Shown: positions 37,497 to 45,862 of the stretch, piece by piece
How positions within the stretch are numbered: position 1 is the first letter of the stretch
Layout: each line of letters starts with the position of its first letter
Source: a virus
Virus record (IMG/VR): IMGVR_UViG_3300042880_000420
Coordinates: 45,033 to 109,032 of that record
Length of the DNA stretch: 64,000 bases
Direction: 5' to 3' (one strand)
Program-made: the position numbers and the translations under genes
The notes under the pieces: generated by a model
The model's input: only the letters and a program-made list of their open reading frames with translations
Databases searched by the model: none
Told to the model about the DNA's origin: nothing

Positions 37497-39407
37497 TTAA
37501 TAAACCTCAACAGGAACTACAGCAGCAGCAGCTGATATTGTAGCACCAGAAGCACCATTTGCAATATTTGCAGCAGAAGCGATATAGTCACCAATAAGAG
37601 ATGAACCACTATTAGTAATTGTTGAAAGCTTACCAGCACTAGTCGTTGTACTTGCAAAGAAAGAACTTAATCCAACTGCTTGTGGAACAGCAATTTCAAT
37701 TAAGTATTGATCATTATCAAATACACCAGTAGGATTATTCCAACGAGGTACATTGTGAAGTATGCAAAGCTTGTTGTACAAACCATTTCTGTTTGCAACG
37801 CTTAACATATTAAGTACACCAGGATTTGCTTCAATTTCTCTCATACGGAAAGTATCAATGTTGATACCATCACCAAATGCTTCTTGACGATATCTACCAG
37901 TAAGAATCAAATCACGAAGTACAGTTTCACCAACACCTTGAGCTTGTTGAGCAGCTTGTACTTCAGTAGCAATACCTGCAACACCAATGTTCGGAGAAGA
38001 ACCAATACAAGTAGTTAAACAAGGATCACCAGCATCATCCATAACAGAAGCAATAATCTTAAGAGGCTCAAGATCATAGTTATCAGTTACAGTGAAAGTG
38101 CTGTTACCAAACTTAGTTTCTACATAAGCAGCAGTTAATTCCAAGAAACAATCAGTAGTAAATGTAGCAGCATCAGCATCTGCAACATAAACATGAGCAG
38201 CACTAGTAGAAGCTAAAGTAGTAGCAAGAGCACCTATAGTAGCACCAGTAGCAGTACCTGTAGGAAGAGCTTGAGTATTAGTAGCAGGAATATAAGTAGC
38301 TTGACCTACATAAGTAGGTTGTACACCAGTGCCTACAACTGTATTAAAGAAAGTGGTAGTACCACCGTTAGCACCATACAAATCATTATATGATTTAAAT
38401 GTACCAGTAACTAATGATGGAGCAGTAGATTGAGTAGGCCATGAAATTGTACAAGTAGCAGAAACAGTAAGAACACCAGATAATGCAGGAGCTACAATTT
38501 GTGTAGGATATGTAATTGTATAAGATGTTGTAGAACTATAAGCAGATATATAAGAACCTACTGGAAAACCAGCACCAGTAACAGCAGAACCCAATGTAAC
38601 AGCACCTGATAATGTATTACCAGAAGTTACAGTATATGTAGATGTTGTTGCAGTACCGCCCGCACCTACTGTAGCAGTAGCAGTAGCAGTAACAGCAGTA
38701 ACAAAACTATTTATAGGCATGTTTGTACCAGTAATTCTTTGACCTACAGCAACACCAGAGGTATTGGTAGTATTAAAGGTAAATGTAGTACCTGTTGTAG
38801 TAGGAGAGCCTATACCAGAAATAATAACATTTCCTTTAAATTTGTAAGCTCTAGCTTGCACCATTTGATTAAAATAAGCAGAAGTATTAATTTGCTCTTT
38901 CCAATCAACAATAGTAGCAACAGGATCTTTTACAAAAGTAGGATTTGTAGTGTTGCAACAACCAGTGTAGCTATCAAGCACACGATAGATGTTGTGAGAC
39001 AAGAAACGTAAAGCAGGACTACCTTTAACATCTACACGAAGACGATAAGTAGTATCGCAAGTTAAACCACAACTTACAGGAATCTGAACAACCTGTTGTA
39101 CAGGAGCTTTAGCACCAACCCAAAAAATACGGCTAATATATTTTGGATTAATAAGCTTTGATTTTACAGATTCTTGATAACCACCATGGCTTCCAATAGT
39201 ATCAGAATATCCACTAGATTTGTAATAAGAACCTTGTACAATGTAGAAAGGTTGTGTAGTTGCAGCAGCAGCATAAGTAACTGCGGCATAACTACTATTA
39301 TACAATCCAATTTGACCAGCTGTTAATCCAGATGTTGCTGTAGCAGTGCTTGGTGAAAAAGGACTAGTCCCTAAAAGAGACATTTTAAAGGCGTGACTAA
39401 AATACAT
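37497..39407 (-). CDS. Abundant-type virion structural protein with beta insert (636 aa)
   Basis: The protein is 636 aa, rich in Ala, Thr, Ser and Gly. The N-terminal part includes a CGLTCDTTYRLRVDVKG segment and CC residues. An insert at about residues 195-335 carries two beta repeats with VGQRITGTNMPINSFVTAV and VTGAGFPVGSYISAY. The C-terminal part has YRQEAFGDGINIDTFRMREI and ends in a hydrophobic Ala-rich stretch. No enzyme motif is present. The gene ends at a strong terminator. Its place among capsid and connector genes and its composition suggest an abundant head or tail structural protein. I cannot say which. Confidence 0.75.
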   Translation of the reverse strand: MYFSHAFKMSLLGTSPFSPSTATATSGLTAGQIGLYNSSYAAVTYAAAATTQPFYIVQGSYYKSSGYSDTIGSHGGYQESVKSKLINPKYISRIFWVGAKAPVQQVVQIPVSCGLTCDTTYRLRVDVKGSPALRFLSHNIYRVLDSYTGCCNTTNPTFVKDPVATIVDWKEQINTSAYFNQMVQARAYKFKGNVIISGIGSPTTTGTTFTFNTTNTSGVAVGQRITGTNMPINSFVTAVTATATATVGAGGTATTSTYTVTSGNTLSGAVTLGSAVTGAGFPVGSYISAYSSTTSYTITYPTQIVAPALSGVLTVSATCTISWPTQSTAPSLVTGTFKSYNDLYGANGGTTTFFNTVVGTGVQPTYVGQATYIPATNTQALPTGTATGATIGALATTLASTSAAHVYVADADAATFTTDCFLELTAAYVETKFGNSTFTVTDNYDLEPLKIIASVMDDAGDPCLTTCIGSSPNIGVAGIATEVQAAQQAQGVGETVLRDLILTGRYRQEAFGDGINIDTFRMREIEANPGVLNMLSVANRNGLYNKLCILHNVPRWNNPTGVFDNDQYLIEIAVPQAVGLSSFFASTTTSAGKLSTITNSGSSLIGDYIASAANIANGASGATISAAAAVVPVEVY

Positions 39408-39485
39408 AGTTTTAAATTTTAATTGTTAATAAATAAATAAATGTTTATAAGAATAATATATGAAATTGATTTAAATTTTCCAAAT

Positions 39486-39947
39486 TTATTTTAGGAAAAT
39501 AAGTTTATATTTAATTGAGTTAATTGTACTCTTAATATTATCAAGGTCATTGATAATTTCAGAATATGGCATTTTAGATTGAAGACCGTTTACCATACTG
39601 TAGATTTCTCTAAGATAATTAATACCATCATTTACAGATTCAAGCATTCTAGGCGCAGAATCTGTACATTCTAATAGTTTTTCAGCTGCACCTTGAAATC
39701 CTTCAGCAATAGTATCAGCATGGTCAGGAAGCGCATCATATAGTTCATTAAGAGCTGTATGAGAAGCATGAGAACCAATACCTGTCACTTTAAGATGAAG
39801 TTTATGAAAACTAACAGCAGCGTTCATAAGTTCAGATACACATGCAGCTGCCATCTTTTCTAAAGAAGAACCGGTAGGTGCTCCAGAATATTCAGCAGTT
39901 TTACTAGGACTACTACTAAAAATGTTTGTTCTAGATATTTTTTGCAT
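39486..39947 (-). CDS. Dps/ferritin-like protein (153 aa)
   Basis: The protein is 153 aa. Residues 45-90 read FHKLHLKVTG, then HTALNELYDALPDHADTIAE, which follows the Dps pattern of HWxVxGxxFxxLHExFDxxYxxxxxHxDxxAER. His51, His63, Asp78 and Glu82 fall where ferroxidase ligands of Dps proteins are expected. The remainder is helical. Similar Dps-like proteins of unknown role (DUF5856-type) occur in other phages. It lies among head genes between the 636-aa and 235-aa proteins. It may bind DNA or metal in the capsid or protect it. Activity is not proven. Confidence 0.75.
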   Translation of the reverse strand: MQKISRTNIFSSSPSKTAEYSGAPTGSSLEKMAAACVSELMNAAVSFHKLHLKVTGIGSHASHTALNELYDALPDHADTIAEGFQGAAEKLLECTDSAPRMLESVNDGINYLREIYSMVNGLQSKMPYSEIINDLDNIKSTINSIKYKLIFLK

Positions 39948-39967
39948 TTTATTATGTTTTATATATA

Positions 39968-40675
39968 TTAATTATTTCGTTCAGCCGATTTTTCATTTCT
40001 TTGATATTGCGTCATTGCTTCTATATCACCAGCTAATATAGATGCAGCTTCATCACAAATAAGTTCTACAATATCATCTTTAAGTTCACTGGTAACATCT
40101 GTTGTAACAGTGGAACCTGTGTTTAAATCTATACATCCGACAAACTCTACATCTACCGGTTTTCTATAATAGTTTAATTTAGGATTTACTACGCTAAATT
40201 CACCATTAGTATAAATTCTAATTTTATTATTTACTAATGTACAAAAAGTTTCGGCCCAACTAAATGATGGTTTTGAAAACATATCTACTAATAAAAGATC
40301 TACATCAGCCTCTTCTGCAAGGTAGACAACAAAAGGTCTTGGATCTTTACAGCTATCTGTTACACCTTGAATAGAAACTCTTTTAAATTCTAAATAATTA
40401 GTAGGTAGGGAATCCACTTGAAAGTATGTAGGATCTACCAAGTTTCCAGAAAGATTAATGGTTGTCAATAATTTCTGAAGATCATCAATCCTTCTTTTTG
40501 AAGCTTCATCCCCTTCCTTGTAATTATTTGTACCATGGAGTTGTCTTCTAACCCATTCAATTTGTGCTTTATTAAAAGCTTCAGCAATTTGCCAACATTC
40601 TAAATTGTCATAATCAAAAGAAGAAAGTTTATTCAACCTCTCCTTAATTTTTATTTGTAATAGATTGTTGTTCAT
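39968..40675 (-). CDS. Head-tail connector/adaptor-like protein (235 aa)
   Basis: The protein is 235 aa. The N-terminal helices (CWQIAEAFNKAQIEWVRRQL) are followed by a beta domain and a C-terminal helix DIVELICDEAASILAGDIE. That layout is typical of head-completion or adaptor proteins and of similar proteins in crAss-like genomes. It lies between a small basic protein and the Dps-like gene. It is probably part of the portal-tail junction, inferred from fold pattern and position. Confidence 0.65.
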   Translation of the reverse strand: MNNNLLQIKIKERLNKLSSFDYDNLECWQIAEAFNKAQIEWVRRQLHGTNNYKEGDEASKRRIDDLQKLLTTINLSGNLVDPTYFQVDSLPTNYLEFKRVSIQGVTDSCKDPRPFVVYLAEEADVDLLLVDMFSKPSFSWAETFCTLVNNKIRIYTNGEFSVVNPKLNYYRKPVDVEFVGCIDLNTGSTVTTDVTSELKDDIVELICDEAASILAGDIEAMTQYQRNEKSAERNN

Positions 40676-40731
40676 TTTTTTATTATTTTGTCAGCTTATA
40701 GCCTTACTATTGAATAGAAAATGTCAGTTTA

Positions 40732-40896
40732 TTACTTGACTTTTTTTAATTTTGGATTAGCTTTTTTAGCAGCAGGAGATGCGTTTCTAGTTGCAGAAGC
40801 TAAAATAGCTCCAGCGGCTTCTTTACTTACTCCTTGTTTTTTTGCAATTTGAGATTGCACTGCTTTAAATCCAGGATGTGCTTTAGACTTTGCCAT
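40732..40896 (-). CDS. Small basic conserved phage protein (54 aa)
   Basis: A 54-aa frame starts at ATG 40894-40896 and ends TAA at 40732-40734. It reads HPGFKAVQSQIAKKQGVS, then AGAILASATRNASPAAKKAN and a Lys-rich tail. This pattern of HPGFK..Q..IA.K.GVS...AGAILA...R.ASP.AKK.NP is common in phages of gut and marine bacteria. It is highly basic and probably binds nucleic acid inside the head. It sits between the 337-aa and 235-aa genes. Confidence 0.8.
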   Translation of the reverse strand: MAKSKAHPGFKAVQSQIAKKQGVSKEAAGAILASATRNASPAAKKANPKLKKVK

Positions 40897-40918
40897 TTTG
40901 TATTTAATTTATTAGTTA

Positions 40919-41932
40919 TTAATTCCAGAATTTTTCTACTTCAGTTTGTACTTGAATTAAGATTTGTTCATTTAAAGGGTTTTTCAAGAATTCCACTGCA
41001 TCGGTTGAATTTCTACCCATCATAACTGAACTAGGAAGATGGTATACAAACCCATCAGCTTTCGTTGCTATAATTTTATAATAAATAGCATCCTTCACTA
41101 TAGCTTTGAGTTTTAATGTTTCCATATCTAATCTAGAAACATCTAAAAACATTTGTGCTGTTTTTCTTTTATCCTTATCTACAAGTTCTCCAGAAATGTA
41201 TTTATCCATATTATCATAGACAACATCATTAGGAGTTGACTTCTTATATTGTGCACTGTTAATATCTAACACTTTAGCAACATAAAGAAGCTTGTTTTGA
41301 TTTTTATCAAAGAGTTTTTGTAATTCAGCTGCTGCTTTATTACGCAACTTTTTAAGTTCTGTATTAGTAGATGCTGTTTCTTCCAGTCTATCTAAATAAA
41401 ACTTAGGTGGTTTATTCATTGTTTTTGCACCATCAAGAGATTTTGCAATCATACTAAATCCACCATTTTCAATAGCATAAAGTTTAATAAGATCATAAGG
41501 ATCTCTTTCTGGATCAAGAAATACAGGTTCATTACCACATCTTAATTTAATTTTGTCCCAAAAATCAGAATTATCAGGACGCAACAATTTGATTTTGTTC
41601 CAAAATTCAGAATCATTAGGATCTACTACATTAGAATTCAATTGTCTTTCTAATTGACTAACAATCATTCTAATTTGTTTAATTTTAGCCTCTTTTTCTT
41701 CTGTAGAATAATCAAGAAGTTCTGGAGCAAACTCATTAAGACCTGTTACATATCTTTTAATTCCATTAATTTCAAGACAAGCTATTTGTTCTTCATGAAA
41801 AACATTGTCAAAAAGAGCTAGTCCGTAATTTTGCAATCCCATGTTGTCAACCTTAGAATCAAAATAAGGTTTAATTGCAATTTTAGATTTTTTGTTTTGT
41901 GGATACTTTTCCACAATAGTCATTGTACTCAT
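40919..41932 (-). CDS. Conserved head-region protein with tandem motif (337 aa)
   Basis: The protein is 337 aa, mostly helical and charged. A short tandem duplication reads DSEFWNKIKLLRPD and then NSDFWDKIKLRCGN at about residues 107-135. No catalytic motif is apparent. A hairpin-forming leader (41957-42003) precedes its start. In crAss-like phages an unassigned conserved head-region gene lies in this position after the capsid gene. The function is unknown. It may be a capsid-associated or assembly protein. Confidence 0.65.
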   Translation of the reverse strand: MSTMTIVEKYPQNKKSKIAIKPYFDSKVDNMGLQNYGLALFDNVFHEEQIACLEINGIKRYVTGLNEFAPELLDYSTEEKEAKIKQIRMIVSQLERQLNSNVVDPNDSEFWNKIKLLRPDNSDFWDKIKLRCGNEPVFLDPERDPYDLIKLYAIENGGFSMIAKSLDGAKTMNKPPKFYLDRLEETASTNTELKKLRNKAAAELQKLFDKNQNKLLYVAKVLDINSAQYKKSTPNDVVYDNMDKYISGELVDKDKRKTAQMFLDVSRLDMETLKLKAIVKDAIYYKIIATKADGFVYHLPSSVMMGRNSTDAVEFLKNPLNEQILIQVQTEVEKFWN

Positions 41933-41956
41933 GTTTGGTTTTGGTTTGGTGAGTTG

Positions 41957-42003
41957 TTCCCAACGAAGGCTGCCAGACTTCTAAAATAGGCGTATGTTGG
42001 GAA
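41957..42003 (-). ncRNA. Structured 5' leader hairpin of the 337-aa gene
   Basis: TTCCCAAC (41957-41964) and GTTGGGAA (41996-42003) are perfect complements closing 31 nt. The interior contains a further GAAG/CTTC pair. It is located 24 bp upstream of the 337-aa start on the minus strand. The GC content of the element stands out from its surroundings. It may be a regulatory leader, a processing site or a hairpin promoter. Confidence 0.5.
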
Positions 42004-42092
42004 GTTCGAAGATAAATCTTTAAACTGTTAAATTATTGCAAATTAAATTGTAAATGTTTCATTGTAAAATTTTATTTGCAGTTAATAGAAAA

Positions 42093-42629
42093 TTAAGAAA
42101 CTCTAGTTACTGTAAAACTAGCATTAGCTAATACCACAGAAGCAGTTGCGTTTGATACTTGTTGTGCAAACATAACTGTTAAAGTACCAGGATTTGCTAC
42201 AACTACAGTTCCTTCAATAACAATTAAAGTATGTGCAGCAGCAGCTCCACCAATTGTAGTACCTGGTGTAGCAGTTGTAGAAGATGAAACAGCAACAGCA
42301 GATGCGATATAATATAAAGCTGTAGCATTAATACTTGTCCAAGTACTTGTTCCTCCAATAGCAACCTTTGAACCAGGAGTTGCATTAACTGTTACAGGTA
42401 ATACAGCTCTAAAACTATACACACCACCTGCTTCTACATTTTTAGAAAGCTCAGTTACATTTGCAAATACAGTGTTACTAGTTACACTAAATGCAGATGT
42501 TGTAGACATTGTATCTGGTATATACTTAAGAAGATAATTTAAATGACCAAATTTAGCCAATGCCATGTCTTCTTCTTTTTTCAAAAACGGATCGTCTGAT
42601 TTAGGAAAAAATTTATTTAAAAGTATCAT
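42093..42629 (-). CDS. Capsid decoration/auxiliary protein (178 aa)
   Basis: The protein is 178 aa. The N-terminal 35 residues form a basic and helical anchor (an alternative start at ALAKFGHL, nt 42566, is possible). The rest is a Ser/Thr/Ala/Val-rich beta domain resembling capsid decoration proteins or head-fibre subunits (NTVFANVTELSKNVEAGGVY...). It directly follows the major capsid gene after a terminator hairpin. crAss-like virions carry auxiliary capsid proteins and head fibres, which fits. Which of these it is cannot be told from sequence alone. Confidence 0.75.
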   Translation of the reverse strand: MILLNKFFPKSDDPFLKKEEDMALAKFGHLNYLLKYIPDTMSTTSAFSVTSNTVFANVTELSKNVEAGGVYSFRAVLPVTVNATPGSKVAIGGTSTWTSINATALYYIASAVAVSSSTTATPGTTIGGAAAAHTLIVIEGTVVVANPGTLTVMFAQQVSNATASVVLANASFTVTRVS

Positions 42630-42674
42630 TTTATTTTTTATTTATTATGTTATTAAAAATTGTTTATGGTTATT

Positions 42675-42706
42675 AGAAAGATGTTAGCTAAAACTAACAT
42701 CTTTCT
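42675..42706 (-). terminator. Intrinsic terminator downstream of the major capsid gene
   Basis: There are 13-bp perfect arms, AGAAAGATGTTAG (42675-42687) and its complement (42694-42706), with a 6-nt loop. The T-run is weak, so partial read-through is possible. It lies 55 bp past the capsid stop. Confidence 0.7.
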
Positions 42707-42760
42707 GTTTAAACCTATCATTTAATTTAGATTTTTATTAAAATCCAAATATATTTATAA

Positions 42761-44404
42761 TTAGAACGATGATCCAGTAATTGGATTACGCATCACAATT
42801 TTCAACACTTTTGTAGGATCTTTCACCCAAATTGCTGGCATTGTCTGAGACATCATTACACGGTATCCATTAAAGTTACCAGAACTTTGGAATCCTTGTG
42901 TACGACCCATATAATCCATGGTACCATTTTGATAGAACCATTTCAATTGATTATCCCAGCTTAATTTCAACAAGAAGATGTTGTCATTAGTGTTATCTGT
43001 AATATCAAAGATGATAAAGTTATAAGATGATAATGGGAAACCGTCAATTAATGGATTCTCAATATCATTTGTGTGTACATTATCAAAAGCAGGATTCAAC
43101 ACAAACTTAACATTTGCTAAGAAAGGAATTACATACTGAGTGTAAGCAAATCCAAAGTTAAGATCCATACCTTGACCGGTAATAGCACCAACCTCACGTG
43201 CATTAATAACCATACCAGATGCAACAGCTTCTTTCTTAATAGCTTCATTAATCATCTTCATACCACCCATACCAGTTTGTACTACAAGACTGCGTTGAGG
43301 ATCAGGTCCTTTAAATTCAACCTTACCATTAAAGAAGTTAAATATTTCAGCACGGAACAAATCAAGTGTAAAGCTAGATTTATTGTAAATGCGTTTATAA
43401 GAATTATCAAGTTGTTTCCAAAGACCTACAGACAAACGAATATCATCTGGACCATCTTGTTTCAAACGACCACCTTGACCCCACATAAGGTAAGTTTCAA
43501 TGTCATTAGCAATCTTAGAAAGATGTGCAGCTTCCAAAGTTGTTAAGAATGTACGAGAAAGTTGACCATTTTGGTATGCTTTTTTAACATAATCAGGTCC
43601 CATTTTCTCAGCCATTTTTTCAAGAGAAGTGATTGATGGATCCATTGACTTGTCAAAGTTGCGCCACAATTCAATTACTGGAACTGTACCATCAGCTTTC
43701 ATACCACCTTTCATCATCATGTCAGCTTTAGAGCTAATAGAATAATGAACGTGAGCTTCAGCACCTCCTACAAAGTTGTAGAATTCACGGAAACCACTGC
43801 GAACTTCTCCAATATCAGAGAATCTTTCTCCATATTCTCCACGTGCAGAACCTTTACGAAACACTTTAGATCCAATTTTAAAAGGATTAGCAGTGTTGCA
43901 AATAATAGCTTTAGTGCTATCATTGTTTACAATTTGTACAGTGTAAACAAAAGAATCACCAGCTGGAACAATATCATCAGCAGTGATATAAAGTTCTACA
44001 CCATTATATTTGTCATAAGTGATAATATCACCGTGACCAAATACACGTCTGTTAAGACGAATTTTAAATGTAGTACCATCAACACCATAAGCAGTGCTTG
44101 CGCTACCACCATTGGTAATGTTTACTTCTTCAGTAAGGTAAGGCAAATCTTGAGCTACAGGAACTTGCCACTTATACTCACCGCGAGCATTATCTACCAT
44201 AATTACATTTTTACCACCAAATGAAGACATTTGATAGAGGGGCATTTCTACTTTTTGTGTCATTGCCCAAAGGTCTACTGGACCAAGGTCCATAGGTTCT
44301 GCTGATTTCAGCATGTTAGTCATATGGTATGAATCTACATGAGAACTAGTTTTGTAGTTATTATCACGCAGGAATATACCATTGTTTAAAACTGGTGTTG
44401 CCAT
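42761..44404 (-). CDS. Major capsid protein (547 aa)
   Basis: The protein is 547 aa and HK97-fold-like by pattern. An N-terminal arm is followed by YQMSSFGGKNVIMVDNARGE (about residues 57-76), which matches the FGGKNVIEVD-type segment of crAss-like capsid proteins. A long helical spine region and a C-terminal domain with GQGMDLNFGF and DYMGRTQGFQSSG follow. Codon usage here is visibly richer in G and C than in neighbours, as usual for the most highly expressed phage gene. It follows the acidic scaffold-like gene and precedes the decoration protein. Confidence 0.9.
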   Translation of the reverse strand: MATPVLNNGIFLRDNNYKTSSHVDSYHMTNMLKSAEPMDLGPVDLWAMTQKVEMPLYQMSSFGGKNVIMVDNARGEYKWQVPVAQDLPYLTEEVNITNGGSASTAYGVDGTTFKIRLNRRVFGHGDIITYDKYNGVELYITADDIVPAGDSFVYTVQIVNNDSTKAIICNTANPFKIGSKVFRKGSARGEYGERFSDIGEVRSGFREFYNFVGGAEAHVHYSISSKADMMMKGGMKADGTVPVIELWRNFDKSMDPSITSLEKMAEKMGPDYVKKAYQNGQLSRTFLTTLEAAHLSKIANDIETYLMWGQGGRLKQDGPDDIRLSVGLWKQLDNSYKRIYNKSSFTLDLFRAEIFNFFNGKVEFKGPDPQRSLVVQTGMGGMKMINEAIKKEAVASGMVINAREVGAITGQGMDLNFGFAYTQYVIPFLANVKFVLNPAFDNVHTNDIENPLIDGFPLSSYNFIIFDITDNTNDNIFLLKLSWDNQLKWFYQNGTMDYMGRTQGFQSSGNFNGYRVMMSQTMPAIWVKDPTKVLKIVMRNPITGSSF

Positions 44405-44449
44405 TGTTTTTTAAATTTAGAGTTAATAATTATTGATTAAAAATTTTTA

Positions 44450-45682
44450 TTATCGTTTAAAAATATTTGTTTGTCTAGGAATTTTTCTAACCTGTTCACT
44501 TTGCGATGTATTCACAGAAGATGTAGCTTTGTTTCTTGATTGTTCAGTTTTAAGTTGTCGTACAGTTTGTTCTACCGCTTGGTTCTTACCTTGCTTCATC
44601 AATGAAGATCTATAATCATCAGGATTAGAAAGTAACCACAAAGCTTCTGCTATAAGATCGTATCTTGGTTCCACATATTGGTATTTTTCCAATAAGTGTC
44701 CTAAAAGATTTGTAGGATTACCATTTATAGAAGGATATTGAGGTTGTGTTAATCCGTTATATAAGAATGACTGCACCTTTTTATCAAGTTTTACGCCCCC
44801 CAATTCACCTTGTCTTAATGTTTCAAAAACATTTTGTACATAAGCATCAGCGGCTTGTTCTTGCTGTTTTCTCATTATTTCTTGCTCTGCAAGTTTAGAC
44901 TGAATCATCTCTTCTTGCATAGCATCCAACTTAGGTTTAAATTGCTTTGCTTTCTTTTCCAGTTGACCAAGATCTTTCCAGTTGTTTACTTCTTCTTCAA
45001 TTTCATCATTGTCACCAAAGTTGGTTGCTTGAAGATAAGAGCGTACAATTGATTCTTGATCACCGTCTGATTCAGGATTTAATTCTCTCACCTGCTCTAC
45101 TTTAGCTAATGCTTGAAATAATCCTTTAAGATCTTGTCCTCCATCTGCTACATATTTAGCAGCATACTGAAGTTCTTCCGGAAGACTTTCAAAAAACTCA
45201 GCAGGTGTGTGAGAAGCTATTTCATTTTTTATATTAGAAATATTAGCTTGCCAAAGCTCATCCAAATCTTTTTCATTCAAAGAACTAATATAGTCGTCTA
45301 AAGTTTGTTTCTCTTCATCATAGTCGTCAAAAGCAAACATTTCCTTAGACTCAATTCTTTTTTTAAGAAAGCCTACAAGAGATGATTTTTCTGTTTTAGG
45401 TCTTCCTCTCTGTACTGTTTCTTCTTCTGAAGAACTATCATTTACAATTTCTTCATCTACAATACTTTCAATTACATCTGTTTGGCTAGGTTGTTCTGGT
45501 TCGTCCAAAAAAGAAACATCTGTTTGTGAACTAGCAAAAATATTAGGTTTTTCCTCTGTTTCTTTTGTAGAAGAAGCTGAGGTCATGACACTATCCGCTC
45601 CAGGTGCACCAATCCAGCTGTCTATATCAAGATCTACTTGGTTAACAGATGTTATATCTGTTGGGTTGTTGTTGGTTTCCAT
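44450..45682 (-). CDS. Acidic coiled-coil head scaffold-like protein (410 aa)
   Basis: The protein is 410 aa. The first 110 residues are acidic and disordered (repeated EE/DD, SQTD). A central coiled coil follows (about residues 215-290: KKAKQFKPKLDAMQEEMIQS, KLAEQEIMRKQQEQAAD). The C-terminus is basic and ends in TNIFKR. Its gene lies directly before the major capsid gene, the standard place of a scaffolding protein. Size, charge and coiled coil fit that role. A copy of the 17-bp late-promoter motif lies 19 bp upstream. Confidence 0.75.
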   Translation of the reverse strand: METNNNPTDITSVNQVDLDIDSWIGAPGADSVMTSASSTKETEEKPNIFASSQTDVSFLDEPEQPSQTDVIESIVDEEIVNDSSSEEETVQRGRPKTEKSSLVGFLKKRIESKEMFAFDDYDEEKQTLDDYISSLNEKDLDELWQANISNIKNEIASHTPAEFFESLPEELQYAAKYVADGGQDLKGLFQALAKVEQVRELNPESDGDQESIVRSYLQATNFGDNDEIEEEVNNWKDLGQLEKKAKQFKPKLDAMQEEMIQSKLAEQEIMRKQQEQAADAYVQNVFETLRQGELGGVKLDKKVQSFLYNGLTQPQYPSINGNPTNLLGHLLEKYQYVEPRYDLIAEALWLLSNPDDYRSSLMKQGKNQAVEQTVRQLKTEQSRNKATSSVNTSQSEQVRKIPRQTNIFKR

Positions 45683-45700
45683 GTTAATTATTGGTTTTAA

Positions 45701-45717
45701 TTACATTATTAATATAC
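45701..45717 (-). promoter_or_regulatory. Candidate late promoter, copy 3
   Basis: The minus strand reads GTATATTAATAATGTAA, matching copies at 7569-7585 and 37406-37422. It sits in the 180-bp gap between the portal gene and the scaffold/capsid genes, 19 bp before the scaffold ATG. Confidence 0.5.
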
Positions 45718-45862
45718 GAATTAAACTCTAAAGATTTATAACAAAATGTTTTTGTCATATTTTGTTTCGGATAATAAGGCTATAATTTTTAAATGTTGTT
45801 TAATACTTTTAATATATCTTTTAAAACAAGAACGTAATTTACTTTACAAATAATTAAAAGCA

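Noticed and set aside
45690-45763. 24-codon frame (MTKTFCYKSLEF...) before the scaffold gene
   Set aside because: It overlaps the promoter-like motif and is no longer than expected by chance.
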